Origin: Pictodentalium vernedei
Taxonomy: Eukaryota > Mollusca > Scaphopoda > Dentaliida > Dentaliidae
NCBI GenBank assembly: GCA_031216915.1
Contig: CM062292.1
Location: 9,673,920 to 9,737,919, forward strand
Length of the DNA stretch: 64,000 nucleotides
Direction: 5' to 3'
The position numbers and the translations under genes are program-made. Below, in pieces: positions 21,939 through 33,009 of this stretch. Positions within the stretch are counted from its first letter, which is position 1, and each line of letters starts with the position of its first letter. Below the pieces are notes generated by a model. That model searched no databases. It had not been told where the DNA came from and saw only the letters and a list, made by a program, of their open reading frames with translations.

Positions 21939-24900
21939 TCATTCCCCCTGCACCCCACCCCCTCTTCCCCTCCTCTCCTCCCAGCATTCAGATATAAACT
22001 GCTTAATAGTGTCCCTCACTTCCTCTTTTTCAATTTCTTCAATAAGCATTCCTACCCTCTCCCTCGTGTCCCCCTTCAGCCATCTATCCTTCGTTTCTTC
22101 ACCCCACTTCTGCATTATTCTTCCAGTAAATTTTATTCTATGAGGTATATACTGTGGGCATTCCAAGAGAAAATGTTCCAGGGTCTCCACTACTCCAGAG
22201 TGGCACATTTGGCATCCCTTTTCCCCATCTCTCCCAATTTTTCCCCGAAGCTCCAGTGATCTTGATCTCAGTTTGAACAGCAGTGACCCTCCAAAGGTGC
22301 CATCTAGGTACTTCTCAAAAGCTGGCTTTTCTTTATATTGTAACCCCTGCAGTGATCTTTTCACGCTAACCCCTGCTCGCCAGTTTCGATTGCAATCTTC
22401 CATGACTCTCTCTTTGACAAACCTTTTGCCTTCTTTCATTCCTACTTCTATGTTTGTGACCTCTATAGAGTAATTGTCCATTAGTTCCCTCACATGTTTT
22501 GACCACCCCGTTTCTATATTAGAATTCCAAATGGTATCGAGCATCAATTTGCACCACCGGTTGTCAGGCAGGTTTCTCAAGTAGTTAAAGTAACACAGTT
22601 TTCCCAAATCTACCCTGTCCTTGATTTTCATCCACCCAAGCTCCCCCCTTACTGCTTCCAAAGCTGCAGCATTACTCGACCCTGTTATCCATCTGCCGGC
22701 ATCATTTTGAGTATTTTCCAACTTCTTAATAACGGTTTGGTTTAATGGAATCACGTCCGTGCCATACGTTATACTTGGTAAACCCACCCTCTCCCACAGT
22801 GTTTTCCCCACAAAGACCTTGTTGAAACTATTTTTCCCTAAAAGTTTTAGTTGGTTCAGAATTCTTTTCCCCTTCAGAATCAGTTTGGCTGAGTAATTTC
22901 TGTACACCCCTCTTCCCGTTATATTTATGCTTACCCCTAGATACTCATACTCTCCCGTTTCTCCTACAGTGATTTGTTTGCTTTCCCCTTCGGGGATTGA
23001 GAACTCCCCCACTCTCCATCTCTTCATCATATCTACCTTGCGTCCAACGGGTATTACCTTGCTTTTATTTTCATTTAGTTCGAGCCGCCAAGTGTTCCCA
23101 TATCTACCAACAATTTCCAGCAGTTTCTCTAGCCCCTGTTCAGTTCTAGACATTAACACCATGTCGTCCGCAAAGAATAAGCCTGGTATCTTTATGTCTC
23201 CAACATTTACCCCCTCCGCACTCTGAATTAGTTCGTCCCCTAAATCTTTAACATACAATGCAAACAAAATCGGTGAAAAGATACACCCCTGCTTGAGGCC
23301 TATATCCATAGGGACTTGTTTTGTAGTGATAGTCCCTAGACTGAGTTGGCTTTGCACATCTGTATACAGTGCTTTCATGATTCCCACAAAGTCACCCCCC
23401 AGTCCGATGCCCTCGAGCTTTCGCCACATACCTTCCCTCCACACTCGGTCGTACGCTTTTTTCACATCTAGAAATGCCAGAAACATCTTTTTCTTTTCAG
23501 CCTTTGTTGATTCTATCAGTTGGGTGAGTGTAAACAGGTGATCGGTGACTCTTCGTCCTTTCCTGAAACCATTTTGAATTTCTCCTAAAAAACCTTTCTC
23601 TTCAATAACTTCCTCTAGTCTACCGTATATGACCTTACAGAATTCTTTTCCGATGTTACTACTAACTGATATCCCCCTATAGTTATCTAGAACTTCCTTA
23701 TCCCCCTTTTTGTGTATGAACGACACCTTACTTTCCCTCCACTCTCTGGGGACCTCTTGCTTTCGCAGAGCCAGGTTGAAAAGGTTTGTCAGGACTTCAA
23801 TAAGTGCCTCCCCTCCATTTTTGAGGAATTCGTTCGGAATTTCATCAGTCCCTCCCGCTTTACCATTTTTTAATTTCGAGACCACGTTCCGCACTTCTTC
23901 TGCCGTTATTTCGCTACATACACGATTGGATAGGTTCTCCTCCACCAGTGTATTTCTTTTTGGTGGGGACCCACTGCCCCATCGCCTATCGTTTATCTTT
24001 TCCCAGTGCTTGACTAACTCTGAAGCGATACGGCCTTTATCTTCTGTACTTTCCCCATCCACTTTGATACTCTGCACACTACTTTTCCCCCGTTTATTTA
24101 CCCAGTTCCAAAATACGTTTGAGCTCGAACCCCCCGTTTTCTTTATTGTTCTGGCAAGACTGCAATTGCGCTCCTTCCTATTATTATCCTTTATCTCATT
24201 CACCTTTTTCCGTGCCAGTTCATATTCTCCTTTCATTAGTCTCGTGTCATTGTTATCCACCCCTTTAAGCTTCCTACTTCTTCTGTAAGCAGCGCATTTT
24301 ACCTTCCTTTCTTTTATAGCCTTTTTCAGTCCCTCGTTAACCCTGTATCCAAGCTCTCTCGTTGGGACCCTCACCCTTCCTATACACTCCTTCCCTGCCT
24401 CTGTTAGGCTATTTACTATGCCATCTGAAATACTCTGGACATTTGCATCCCTAGGTATACATTCAAGATTTGGTTTTAGTTTTTCCCGAAACTGCTTCCA
24501 GTCGGCTCCTTGTTTTAGTCCCCAAACTTCCTTGAGGGTATTTCTGTCTCTATTCGTCTTTTTGCCCATAATCTTAACTGTTATCAGGTTGTGATCACTA
24601 CCCAACTCATTTTTTCCCTCGTCATCTATTTCTACATCTATAACCTCCCTCCATACGCTAATGTCAGTGAGTATATAATCAATTATTGTTTTCTTATCGT
24701 TCCTCTCCCAGGTCCATTTACCCTTACATTTCGCATCCCTGTTCAAGATCTTTAAACCAAGCTCTTTTGATAGGTCCAACATCTTCCTCCCATTCGTGTT
24801 AATTTTCCTATCACCTCCCTGTATGCCCTCCTCCTTATCCCCGATGTGCCCATTGAAGTCCCCCATTAGGACAATACTGAACCCTCTGCTCCCAAGCTCT

Positions 24901-25373
24901 GTGATATTCGATCTAAGAGTTGTATATATTGAATCATTCCACTCGGGCTTACTTCCCTCCACTGCTAAGTATACAACACCAACGGCAACACTCCTGCTTC
25001 CTAACTTGATTTTTGCCCAGACTATTTCGTTGGATACTGGTATCTGAGTCCTTGCTTCTGTGAGATCTGTAATCAATGAGGGCTGTAATTCCTCTTTAGC
25101 GTAGATGCCAACACCCCCACCCCGTTTCTGACCCTCAGTTCGCCCAGCTCCTATCCACACGCAACCCTTCATCTGATCAACCCGCTCATCCCGTCGTATC
25201 CACGTCTCACTTAGACCCATTATATCGAAGCCTCCTTCGTCCATCATTGTTGATATTTCGCTTACTTTCTTGTGCAGACCCTGGATGTTGCAGTACCCAA
25301 ACTTAATGAATCTTTGTTTTTTTGTCATCACTGGCACATTATTATAACCCTGGTATGTCCCTGTATTGTGCAT
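21939..25373 (-). CDS. LINE ORF2: endonuclease and reverse transcriptase
   Basis: 1144 residues. Residues about 24-270 form an APE-type endonuclease: N29, E56 in LSETW, GDFN at 171-174, D232 in IDYILTD and SDH at 259-261. The reverse transcriptase spans about 540-830, with FLDVKKAYDRV near 634, GLKQGCIFSPILF near 692 and the catalytic FADD at 734-737. A C-x2-C-x9-H-x4-C zinc-binding motif starts at 1054 (CQMCHSG...TLEHFLLEC), close to the end. The enzyme would nick target DNA and copy its RNA in place. It starts 44 nt after the ORF1 stop, in a different frame. No break is visible; the true start could be the M at residue 16. Confidence 0.93.
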   Translation of the reverse strand: MHNTGTYQGYNNVPVMTKKQRFIKFGYCNIQGLHKKVSEISTMMDEGGFDIMGLSETWIRRDERVDQMKGCVWIGAGRTEGQKRGGGVGIYAKEELQPSLITDLTEARTQIPVSNEIVWAKIKLGSRSVAVGVVYLAVEGSKPEWNDSIYTTLRSNITELGSRGFSIVLMGDFNGHIGDKEEGIQGGDRKINTNGRKMLDLSKELGLKILNRDAKCKGKWTWERNDKKTIIDYILTDISVWREVIDVEIDDEGKNELGSDHNLITVKIMGKKTNRDRNTLKEVWGLKQGADWKQFREKLKPNLECIPRDANVQSISDGIVNSLTEAGKECIGRVRVPTRELGYRVNEGLKKAIKERKVKCAAYRRSRKLKGVDNNDTRLMKGEYELARKKVNEIKDNNRKERNCSLARTIKKTGGSSSNVFWNWVNKRGKSSVQSIKVDGESTEDKGRIASELVKHWEKINDRRWGSGSPPKRNTLVEENLSNRVCSEITAEEVRNVVSKLKNGKAGGTDEIPNEFLKNGGEALIEVLTNLFNLALRKQEVPREWRESKVSFIHKKGDKEVLDNYRGISVSSNIGKEFCKVIYGRLEEVIEEKGFLGEIQNGFRKGRRVTDHLFTLTQLIESTKAEKKKMFLAFLDVKKAYDRVWREGMWRKLEGIGLGGDFVGIMKALYTDVQSQLSLGTITTKQVPMDIGLKQGCIFSPILFALYVKDLGDELIQSAEGVNVGDIKIPGLFFADDMVLMSRTEQGLEKLLEIVGRYGNTWRLELNENKSKVIPVGRKVDMMKRWRVGEFSIPEGESKQITVGETGEYEYLGVSINITGRGVYRNYSAKLILKGKRILNQLKLLGKNSFNKVFVGKTLWERVGLPSITYGTDVIPLNQTVIKKLENTQNDAGRWITGSSNAAALEAVRGELGWMKIKDRVDLGKLCYFNYLRNLPDNRWCKLMLDTIWNSNIETGWSKHVRELMDNYSIEVTNIEVGMKEGKRFVKERVMEDCNRNWRAGVSVKRSLQGLQYKEKPAFEKYLDGTFGGSLLFKLRSRSLELRGKIGRDGEKGCQMCHSGVVETLEHFLLECPQYIPHRIKFTGRIMQKWGEETKDRWLKGDTRERVGMLIEEIEKEEVRDTIKQFISECWEERRGRGGGVQGE

Positions 25374-25417
25374 GTTTGTTGTTCTTCCTATGTTCCCAGC
25401 ATTTGTGCCACTCTGGG

Positions 25418-26896
25418 TTACCGGCTGTGGTCCCCTACCCCCCTTTTCTCCAAAAAAGGCCCAGCCACCTGTAAGATTTTTTGGCCCAACAGGTCTGTAC
25501 CCATCCTACTTAAATGCAGTCCGTCTCGACCATACAACTCTCCTTGTCCCCAGAATGAATCCCAGTGGTCAATGAAATGTACTCCCAAGTCTTTGCAGTG
25601 CTCTTCCAGCTCCTCGTTTAGTGCCATAATCCGCGAGTTCCTCTCATTCCCACCACCCATAACGGGGAGCACCCCTGAAACGATGGTCCGAGCATTCCTG
25701 CTAAGTAGCTTACTAATTAGGTCCTTGTATGTGTCCACCAAACGAACTGATTTCCTCTCCCTGATGTTATTGGACCCCACATGTAATACCACTATCGGAT
25801 CAGGCCCCGACCCAGCTACAATACCGTCCACTCTATCCCTCAGGTCCTCCACTTTAGCCCCCGGAAAGCACAGAACTGTTCTATTTTTACTGTCCGGACC
25901 ACAGACAACCTTGTCGATCCCCCGAACTATGCTACTTCCCGCAACCACCAGCTTACTTTTGGACCTCGCCCTATTTATCTCCTCTAGTCTCCTATTGTTT
26001 ACAGCGTCCTCTTCCTCTCCAACAGCCCCACTCGGAATCAATATCGGTATCGGTATCTTTGACCTAGGATTACTCCTATCCTTGTCCCTCCGTCTCTTTC
26101 CAGGCCCTGAGCTACCTGGACTACTCCCCTGGTCTTCCCCCGGGTCCCTCCTCCTTTTTCCTGGCCTAGACCCCAAGCTACTATCTGTTGCAACTACCTC
26201 CATCTCCTCCTCTGTCTCTTCCGAATCGAGCACATCAAATCTGTTTCTGGTGCTGCACTCCCCACTGCCTTTGGACTTTACACCCCTATCTACCTGCTTC
26301 TCTGGCCCCCCTTTCCTACCACTTTTGGTAGTCCACGCCAAACGCTTTACAGCATTGCTCCGGCCTGGGCCCCCCTCATCTGTCCTACGTACTTTTCTAG
26401 CAGCCCCCACCTCATCACCTACCTCATTCACATCAAAGGTTCTACCCCCATGTTTCCTCTTGGAACCACCGACAACCTTCCATCCTTCTCGGAAAGCCAC
26501 TTTCACAGGCGTAACTCCAGACAGCCCCGCCCTACCAAGTTTTCCCTTCAGCTCAGCAATCTCCCCCTCAAACTTAACAATTGTCTCAAGTAGGCGGAGG
26601 ATTTCCTGACAGTTTGCACATACCTCTCCATATCCCATCGAGCGACAGTCCCCATACATCATAGAACACTGTTTACAAACTTCAAGCCCAATATCGCCAT
26701 CGGTGGCCCCACCAACCCGGCTCTGACCGACACCCCCATTGACCTCTGTCTGCACACCAATACTTACTCCGTTGGCACCGTTGACCTGGACCGCGATATT
26801 ACACGTATTTACCTCCATACTTACCTCCGTCTGAACAGACTTGCTCGCCATCATCAAGACAAAATTACGCGATCGGACAGGGAAAATTGTACACAC
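25418..26896 (-). CDS. LINE ORF1: zinc-motif protein with SGNH esterase domain
   Basis: 492 residues. A cysteine cluster C74-x2-C77-x6-C84-x8-C93-x2-C96 is followed by a short coiled-coil-like stretch (about 97-123). A basic and acidic linker follows, with two GKRRRD motifs (246-251, 266-271). A C-terminal SGNH-hydrolase/esterase domain spans about 313-490: GSSIVRG at 320, GSNN at 374-377 and DGLH at 458-461 give the serine, asparagine, aspartate and histidine expected. ORF1 esterases are known from CR1-type LINEs and are thought to act in RNP handling. Translation could begin at M1 or at MM15-16 (MMASKS). Confidence 0.88.
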   Translation of the reverse strand: MCTIFPVRSRNFVLMMASKSVQTEVSMEVNTCNIAVQVNGANGVSIGVQTEVNGGVGQSRVGGATDGDIGLEVCKQCSMMYGDCRSMGYGEVCANCQEILRLLETIVKFEGEIAELKGKLGRAGLSGVTPVKVAFREGWKVVGGSKRKHGGRTFDVNEVGDEVGAARKVRRTDEGGPGRSNAVKRLAWTTKSGRKGGPEKQVDRGVKSKGSGECSTRNRFDVLDSEETEEEMEVVATDSSLGSRPGKRRRDPGEDQGSSPGSSGPGKRRRDKDRSNPRSKIPIPILIPSGAVGEEEDAVNNRRLEEINRARSKSKLVVAGSSIVRGIDKVVCGPDSKNRTVLCFPGAKVEDLRDRVDGIVAGSGPDPIVVLHVGSNNIRERKSVRLVDTYKDLISKLLSRNARTIVSGVLPVMGGGNERNSRIMALNEELEEHCKDLGVHFIDHWDSFWGQGELYGRDGLHLSRMGTDLLGQKILQVAGPFLEKRGVGDHSR

Positions 26897-27186
26897 GCGA
26901 CAAAAGGCAACACGACGAACCGTTCGACAACTTAGCGCTCACAGTTTTATTTAAGGCCTCCTAACTTTGTCCCAGTTGCTATACTAAACTAACTCCCCAC
27001 AAAGTTGAATAAAATAACCTGAAAATGAAATATATATGATTAGTAAACACTGTCAAAGTCACTTTACAATTAACTGAGTTTGTTTGTATTGGTGAGGTTA
27101 CTCTTACAAATCATTCTTGAGTGCAACTAGGCATCTCAAATGCTTTAACACTGTAGTTGGCACCATTTTGCACTCAAAGGATCATA

Positions 27187-27860
27187 CAGTAGAACCTGTC
27201 TTGAGAGAACACCTTTTGGGCCACACAAAAGTGGTCTCTCAAGACAGGTGGTCTCTCATAACAGGTTTCAGGTTTTCTCAAGTCAGTAAATAACCAACCA
27301 CAAAATTCAGAAATGGAGAAGAATGGATTTTTGTAATTACTTTGTAGTTGTTCTTTTTTTATGAAGTTTTTGTAACAAATTTAAATGGACTGTTATAAAA
27401 ATTATAAAAATAAATTAGTGTTGAAAATCTTCATTGAAGATTTTCAACACAAATTTATTTTTATAATCCTATCTGTCACATTTCAGGTATGTATGAAATT
27501 GTTTATTCAGCAATAATCCTAATCTTTTCACAGGGGGCTTATAAAAACATCTCAATCTTTAATGAGTTATGTAACTGAAACCCAATTAAGAGTGTTTAAT
27601 ACTTTTAATTATGTTAGTATAACCACAATGGATTTTCCAATTCCAGAACAGGTAAAAAGTTTTTGTCATGGTTTCAGTCTTCAAAGGGACGGTCTCTCAA
27701 GACAGGTCCATTATGGAATAAAAATAGGAGTTGGTACAAGGTCAAAGTGGTCTCTCAAGACAGGTGGTCTCCCATAGCAGGTCCATTATAGAGTAAAACC
27801 AATCAGTGCCTGGCAGATGTGGTCTCTCAAGACAGTGGTCTCTCAAGACAGGTTTTACTG
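27187..27860 (+). mobile_element. pogo/Tc1-mariner-like non-autonomous element
   Basis: Inverted ends CAGTAGAACCTGTCTTGAGA and TCTCAAGACAGGTTTTACTG lie next to TA on the left; the right flank reads TGTA. 'GTGGTCTCTCAAGACAGGT' is repeated several times inside, and a palindrome lies at 27400-27468. No ORF. Confidence 0.7.
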
Positions 27861-28258
27861 TGTATGATTTTGGTAGAAGGTTAAATTCTAGTCATTTCTC
27901 AGTAACTGTCATACAAGCCATAATTTTCCAATAACTAGAGGAAAATTCAGGATGAAATTACTGATTCTCATTTAATTATAAAGCAATCTTCTGGTGAAAT
28001 AACATGTTCTATAGATTATGTTTTGGGTCACTGCTTGATGTTGATAAGACAAGCTTTATAATGAAATCATCCTATTCATTTTTGTGTGTTCTGAATTCTG
28101 TCTTTTGATATATGCTATCTTTGCCATTGCTTTCTACAGTTGAGGACATATGTTTGGTATGCAGTCTTCCCGGGGTGGGGTGGGATTGTTAGTATATTTT
28201 TTTTACACTTATTACTTGTTTCCTTTGAAACATCAGGAAGTGCAGCAGCACTTGTTCA
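27861..28258. other. Nothing recognised
   Basis: No coding or repeat signal that I could name. Confidence 0.35.
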
Positions 28259-28640
28259 ACTCCTTGCATGCTGCTGGCAGGTTTTCCTGAGCAGGACAGG
28301 ATTCCTATTGCTACTGAAACAAGGATAATTTGAGCACATTTAATCCAACTTTCCACCTGAGAACTGAATGGATGTTTTCAACAATGACTCCTTCAGTTAA
28401 ATTTAGATTCATTTTTCATTAAATCTAGTCATGGCTGCTTCATAGCAGCCATGACCAGATTTGATGACAAATATGTTGAAAATACACGGCAGGTTAAGAG
28501 TTAATGTGGAAAACAAGATCAAACAGGGTTCCTGTGGGGCCTTGGTTTCAAGGAATGGCCTTGAATTTGAATAAGGCCTATTCAGGTCATGGATCCTGAA
28601 AAATGGCTCAGGAGGACTTGAATATCCACCGAATAAAAAT
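28259..28640 (+). repeat. Dispersed repeat, also at 62410-62640
   Basis: 'CTCCTTGCATGCTGCTGGCA', 'ATAATTTGAGCACATTTAAT', 'TTCAAGGAATGGCCTTGAAT' and 'CCTGAAAAATGG' occur in the same order in both places. The 28 kb copy is interrupted by a short palindrome, AGTCATGGCTGC...GCAGCCATGAC (28426-28454), whose relative lies at 63580-63605. Confidence 0.6.
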
Positions 28641-29067
28641 GCCGATGTAGCATGTAATCCTAACTTTTTAGTTCTTTGCCATAGATCGTGAAGTCGTAGT
28701 CCTAACTTGGACCCTTCAGTCTTTAAGGAAGTGGGAGGACAGGGTAATGAGGGGAAAGTCCCAGATAGGACCAGTGAAGGTGTGGGCCTTGAAAAATGCT
28801 GGACAATGTCTTGAATAGCCCATACTTTTATCCAACCTTCCCTGTAGGAAACTCCTAATTTATAGGGAAAATAAACAAAAGCATGGTTGAGAAGTCCTAT
28901 AAAGTGGTAAGCAAAGAATATAACTGATTCGTTAAAATTAACTTCTTTTGTGTCCATGATGGAGCATTTCAATAGTAAAGGGTCAGTAATGAGGAAGCAG
29001 ACATGAAAATATTTTCTCACTTCTATTATAAAAGATTTAGCAATGTAGCCTAATTGTAATTTCTGTG

Positions 29068-29275
29068 GGGGCAGTGTCAGTGTGTACTGAGGCATACTGG
29101 ACGTTGATGATGCAGTTGTCTTCAACCAATGCTAACCTGGCTTGTGCGAGTTAGTATGTTGGGGAGTCTTATAGTTGTTTGTTCACTGCCTTCCTCCACT
29201 CATAAAACTGTCTGATACATGGTGAACTTGGCTGTCAAAAATGTTGTTAAACCCCAAGAAAAAAAAATAATAATT
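29068..29275 (+). mobile_element. Degraded SINE body
   Basis: It retains GTGTACTGAGGCATACTGGACG, TCTTCAACCAATGCTAACC, CCTTCCTCCACTCATAAAACTGT and a TTGTTAAACCCCAA tail. The head is lost. Confidence 0.7.
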
Positions 29276-29334
29276 TTACCTCACCTGACTGAAAGTCAGT
29301 GTAGACTGAGCAGTTTAAAGTCAGTTTTCAAAAT

Positions 29335-29512
29335 ATTTTGACAAAACCATATCATGTGACCCCCACCCCACCCCACTCCCACCACCTCATTGGAACGAGC
29401 TTGATGAGCTCGTTCAGATGAGGGGTCTTGTGATATGATTTTGTCTTAATTTTTTGGAAAAATTTGAGAAAAAATTAATTAAAATTGTAAATTTTGGATA
29501 AATGGTTAACCC
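29335..29512 (+). mobile_element. Degraded TTAA-type MITE, subfamily 1
   Basis: ACAAAACCATATCATGTGACC, a GAACGAGCTTGATGAGCTCGTTC core and a GGATAAATGGTTAA right end are recognisable. The left end is lost. Confidence 0.65.
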
Positions 29513-29984
29513 CCACTCCTCCAGGATTTATACCCTGATGAAACTAAATTAAGTTTATTTTAAACAAATGTTATTAACAATTATCAAACTGCAGTGTTTT
29601 AATGGAACATACCATGTTTGATTTGTTAGAAGGATAGCTGTACAATTTTTGTTCGTGCTATCAAATTTGACAAGGTTTTGCAAAGTAGTGATGATACTAA
29701 TAGGGGCTTGATGTTTGTGAAATTTTACTTTAGTTTCAGTGGAATAAAAGAGTTGGGGATTGGTGTTTATTTCTTCTTATATTAAACCAAATGGGAAAAC
29801 TCAACAAAATACTGAAAGTGTACCAAAAACTATTTTTTGTTTTTGAAAGCAGAAGGCTTTCCAGGAGTCCATGATATGTGCAGTTAAAATTAGAAGTCAT
29901 GTCATGAAATGTGCACAAATAGCACGTAGATCTGCACGTTAATCTATGCGTTATGACCATAGTAAGGCTATCAAATTCTATACA

Positions 29985-30170
29985 TATGGCCTGTGCACAA
30001 GCAATGTTTCAGCCAATGGCCTGTGCACAAGCAGTGTTTCAGCCAATGGCCTGTGCACAAGCAGTGTTTCAGCCAATGGCCTGTGCACAAGCAGTGTTTC
30101 AGCCAATGGCCTGTGCACAAGCAATGTTTCAGCCAATGGACCTCCTGGTAACCCGGAGGTCCATTGGAAG
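29985..30170 (+). repeat. 30-bp tandem array inside a fold-back MITE
   Basis: About five units of GGCCTGTGCACAAGCAGTGT + TTCAGCCAAT run into a palindrome, CCAATGGACCTCC...GGAGGTCCATTGG (30134-30167). A single-copy relative lies at 54590-54680. Repetitive ORFs in both directions are artefacts. Confidence 0.8.
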
Positions 30171-30416
30171 AAAGATTGCCTGTGTTTGCGATGAGTAACC
30201 AGGAGAACCTGCTGTGCATTGGATGCCATTCGATATGGCAATTGCGTGCAATTCCTACACGCAATTAAGCCTAGATAAGCACAGAGTTTGTGACAGGACT
30301 TCTAGTTTTAACTGTACATGTGATGGGATGTTATATATATATGGCGGTATACAGGACCAGCAACATTGCCTAGTATTATCAATAGAGTTTACAACAGTCC
30401 TTGTATTCTCCCAATG

Positions 30417-30710
30417 CCATTTGAGCGACTGTCCTTGGGCAAGACACTTAACCCTGATTGCCTACATAGGGTCATGATGACGCTGTGTACTGTGGCGTAC
30501 TGCACATCGATGGTGCGCATGCCTTCAGCCAATCTAACCCTGCCTGTGTCGTGGTCCAGAGTTCAGAGTTAAGATGTTGGAGAGCGGACAGCTGCTCGTC
30601 GTTGCTCGGTGGTTCTCTCCGGATACTCCAGCTTCCTCCACCCGTAAAACTGTCACCAACATGATATGACTCTGGCTGTTAATGTGTCGTTAAACCCCAA
30701 TAATAAATAA
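30417..30710 (+). mobile_element. 5'-truncated SINE with 12-bp target duplication
   Basis: ATTCTCCCAATG at 30405-30416 and 30711-30722 flanks the shared SINE body (TGTCCTTGGGCAAGACACTT onward) and its AATAAATAA tail. No promoter head is present; the insert starts CCATTTGAGCGAC. Confidence 0.88.
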
Positions 30711-31159
30711 ATTCTCCCAATGATTATTGTCTATTGACAGAGTTTCACATCATTACCGTATTGGTATTTAATAAAAAATTCATGTAGCCAAGTTAATCCT
30801 TTATCTAACACAACCAGAATTCCAGAAATGGATTTTGGTGAATGAGGGTCAGAAATTTAATATCGAATTGTGAGTAATTAGAGATTATCTATTTTATTTT
30901 TAGGCTCAGATTGATTTTAGTGAACGATCTTGTTGACTAATATTCTTCTGAGCTAAGGCTCAGATCAGTTTTAGTGAACGAAGTTTAGAAATTTCATGTC
31001 AAATCATGATTCATTCTCCCCCCCCCCTGTACCTCCCCCCCCCCCCCCCCCACACTTCCTAATAAAATAGTGGATCTCTAATGAACCATGATTTGAAATG
31101 AAATATCTGAACCTTGTTTGCTAAAATCGATTTGAGCCTTGGTAATATAAAATATATAG

Positions 31160-31320
31160 AGGATATTCACGAAAATTTGATGAATACCGAAAATATCTCG
31201 TGAGTGGCTACAAAGAAATATGAGGATCTTCACGAGCGACGCAGTCGCGAGTGAAGATCCTCATATTTCTTGTAGCCACGAACGAGATATTTTCGGTATT
31301 CATCAAATTTTCGTGAATTT
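31160..31320 (+). repeat. Long near-perfect palindrome, about 75-bp arms
   Basis: ATTCACGAAAATTTGATGAA...GAGGATCTTCACGAGCGACG is mirrored to TTCATCAAATTTTCGTGAAT. The central loop is GCGACGCAGTCGC-like. It is a hairpin element of unknown class. From 31320 to 32205 I recognise nothing else. Confidence 0.75.
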
Positions 31321-32217
31321 TCTTTTTATTTAATGCTCTACGACTACAAACTCTCCAATTTGTGGCCTTTATTTGCCATTAAGGCGCAAAATTTATGTGC
31401 CGAACCGGCGTCCATACAAAAATTACAACAACCAAACTCCAACCATTGGAATGTGTGAATATCCGCACAAAAAGTAGTCCCGTCTTATTTCTCCCCTAAC
31501 TTTACGATTTACCAAGGCTGGCGAATTGAAATAATCGCAATGTGTTTCGAAGAAATAGAACAATAACAAAAAACACCACTTTCTTATTTTCAGTAACAAG
31601 ACACGTCATTTTATTTTTTTTGAACTCAATGCACTGAAGACGTGTGAAGTTGAACTGAAGAAATTTGAAAGTGATTTCGGCTTTTCGCTGGAAGGTGAAT
31701 GAGAAAGTCAAACTTTGAAACCGCTGATTTAATGAATTGATTTAGTCACTGTCACTATCAATTATTCGAATTCGTTTGTATTTGGGACTCTGGAATTCAT
31801 TACTGATGTGCTGACTCTGTGATGATTGCATGTAAATGTTTATCGGCCCATTAAACGTGCTGCCACTGAACATCGAAGACAGTGGAAATGAACCTACGAT
31901 GAAATATCGATTTCTAAATATCATTTTGATATTTCGTTTTGCCGACCGACAGGGGAATATGACTTAATTTTTCAGCGTGAATTGATGCCTGAGCATTAAA
32001 TATATTAAATTAATCATAATTTATTTGATATCCTGCTCAAGGATCTTGTCAACTAAAATTCTTCTGAGCCAAGGCTCAGATAAGTTTTAGTGATCAAGGT
32101 TCAGAAATTTCATATTAAATCGTAAGTAATTTGAGATCCTATATTTTATATTATCAAGGCTCAGATCGATTTTATCACATCATGTATAATTTATCATTTA
32201 CCTAACATAATTGGAAT

Positions 32218-32439
32218 CCCCGTGGGAACCCCGGGAAGTAAGCAGCACTTGTTTACTGTGGTAAACCAGTTCCGCTTTACTAGTAAAATAGGACCCAGTC
32301 ACCAATGCTTGGGGTGAAAGTCCTCTAAAATGGGCAACATGTTGATCAACGATTGACTAAACTTGACTTCATCTCCATGTTGTGTCACGATTAGCCATTG
32401 TGCATAAATATGTGACGTTAACCACCAACAAACAAATGG
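32218..32439 (+). mobile_element. 222-bp SINE-like unit with 12-bp target duplication
   Basis: CATAATTGGAAT (32206-32217 and 32440-32451) brackets it. It carries GGAACCCCGGGAAGTAAGCAG, TAAAATAGGACCCAGTCAC and the SINE 3' end GATTAGCCATTGTGCATAAA / TATGTGACGTTAA. The same unit forms the second half of the dimer at 33192-33782. Confidence 0.85.
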
Positions 32440-32584
32440 CATAATTGGAATGATCTCAAGGTGCTTGTTTCAATTAGAAGCTCATAACTTTCATTTTAGA
32501 AACAAAAATAAATAAAAAATAACAAAAGTAATGATTCTTGTGTAGATTTAGTTATTTTATTATCTATCATGGCTCCATTGCTGA

Positions 32585-32952
32585 GGGAGCGTGGTGGCTC
32601 AGTGGTAGACAGTTGGACTTCTATGCTAGAGGCCCCGGGTTCGATTCCCGTCCGGGACAACCCACGTTGTGTCCTTGAGCAAGGCATTTTATCCCGGTTG
32701 CCTGCATGGGGCATGTTGACGCGGTGTACTAAGGCATACTGCACGTTGATGGTGCACATGTCTTCAACCACTGTAACCCTGCTTGACCGGAGCTTAAACA
32801 GAGTTAGAATGTTGAGGAGCTGGCAGTTGCTCATCGATGGTCGGTGGTTCTCTCCGGGTATTCCAGCTTCCTCCACCTGTAAAACTGTCATGGTAAAGAT
32901 TAGCCATTGTGCATCAGTATGTGACCTTAAACACTAGTAAATAAATAAATAG
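32585..32952 (+). mobile_element. SINE with a different tRNA-like head
   Basis: The head GGGAGCGTGGTGGCTCAGTG, GGTAGAC...CTTCTATGC and B box GGTTCGATTCCC differ from the 15.9 and 43.3 kb SINEs after the A box. The body (GTGTCCTTGAGCAAGGCATT onward) and the AAATAAATA tail are shared. A TGCTGA repeat on each side is only a weak duplication. Confidence 0.85.
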
Positions 32953-33009
32953 TTGAAAAGTGCTGAAAGTCACCATAGTGGCTTTATACTGTACAAATTA
33001 GTGTGTGTG

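Larger units (their letters stand above)
21880..26950 (-). mobile_element. Apparently full-length LINE (CR1/L2-group type)
   Basis: It has two uninterrupted ORFs on the - strand and a 3' end shared with the truncated copy at 7739-8069, finishing in a (TTA)n-type tail (21881-21893 on +). The exact 5' end is unclear, somewhere near 26940-26960. An ORF1 esterase with ORF2 endonuclease plus RT fits the CR1/L2 group, but the clade should be set by phylogeny. Both ORFs are open, so it may be recently active. Confidence 0.85.

Noticed and set aside
25272-26609. 445-codon + strand ORF opposite LINE ORF1
   Set aside because: Antisense shadow. The - strand carries the esterase motifs, and the + translation is low-complexity S/P/L-rich.
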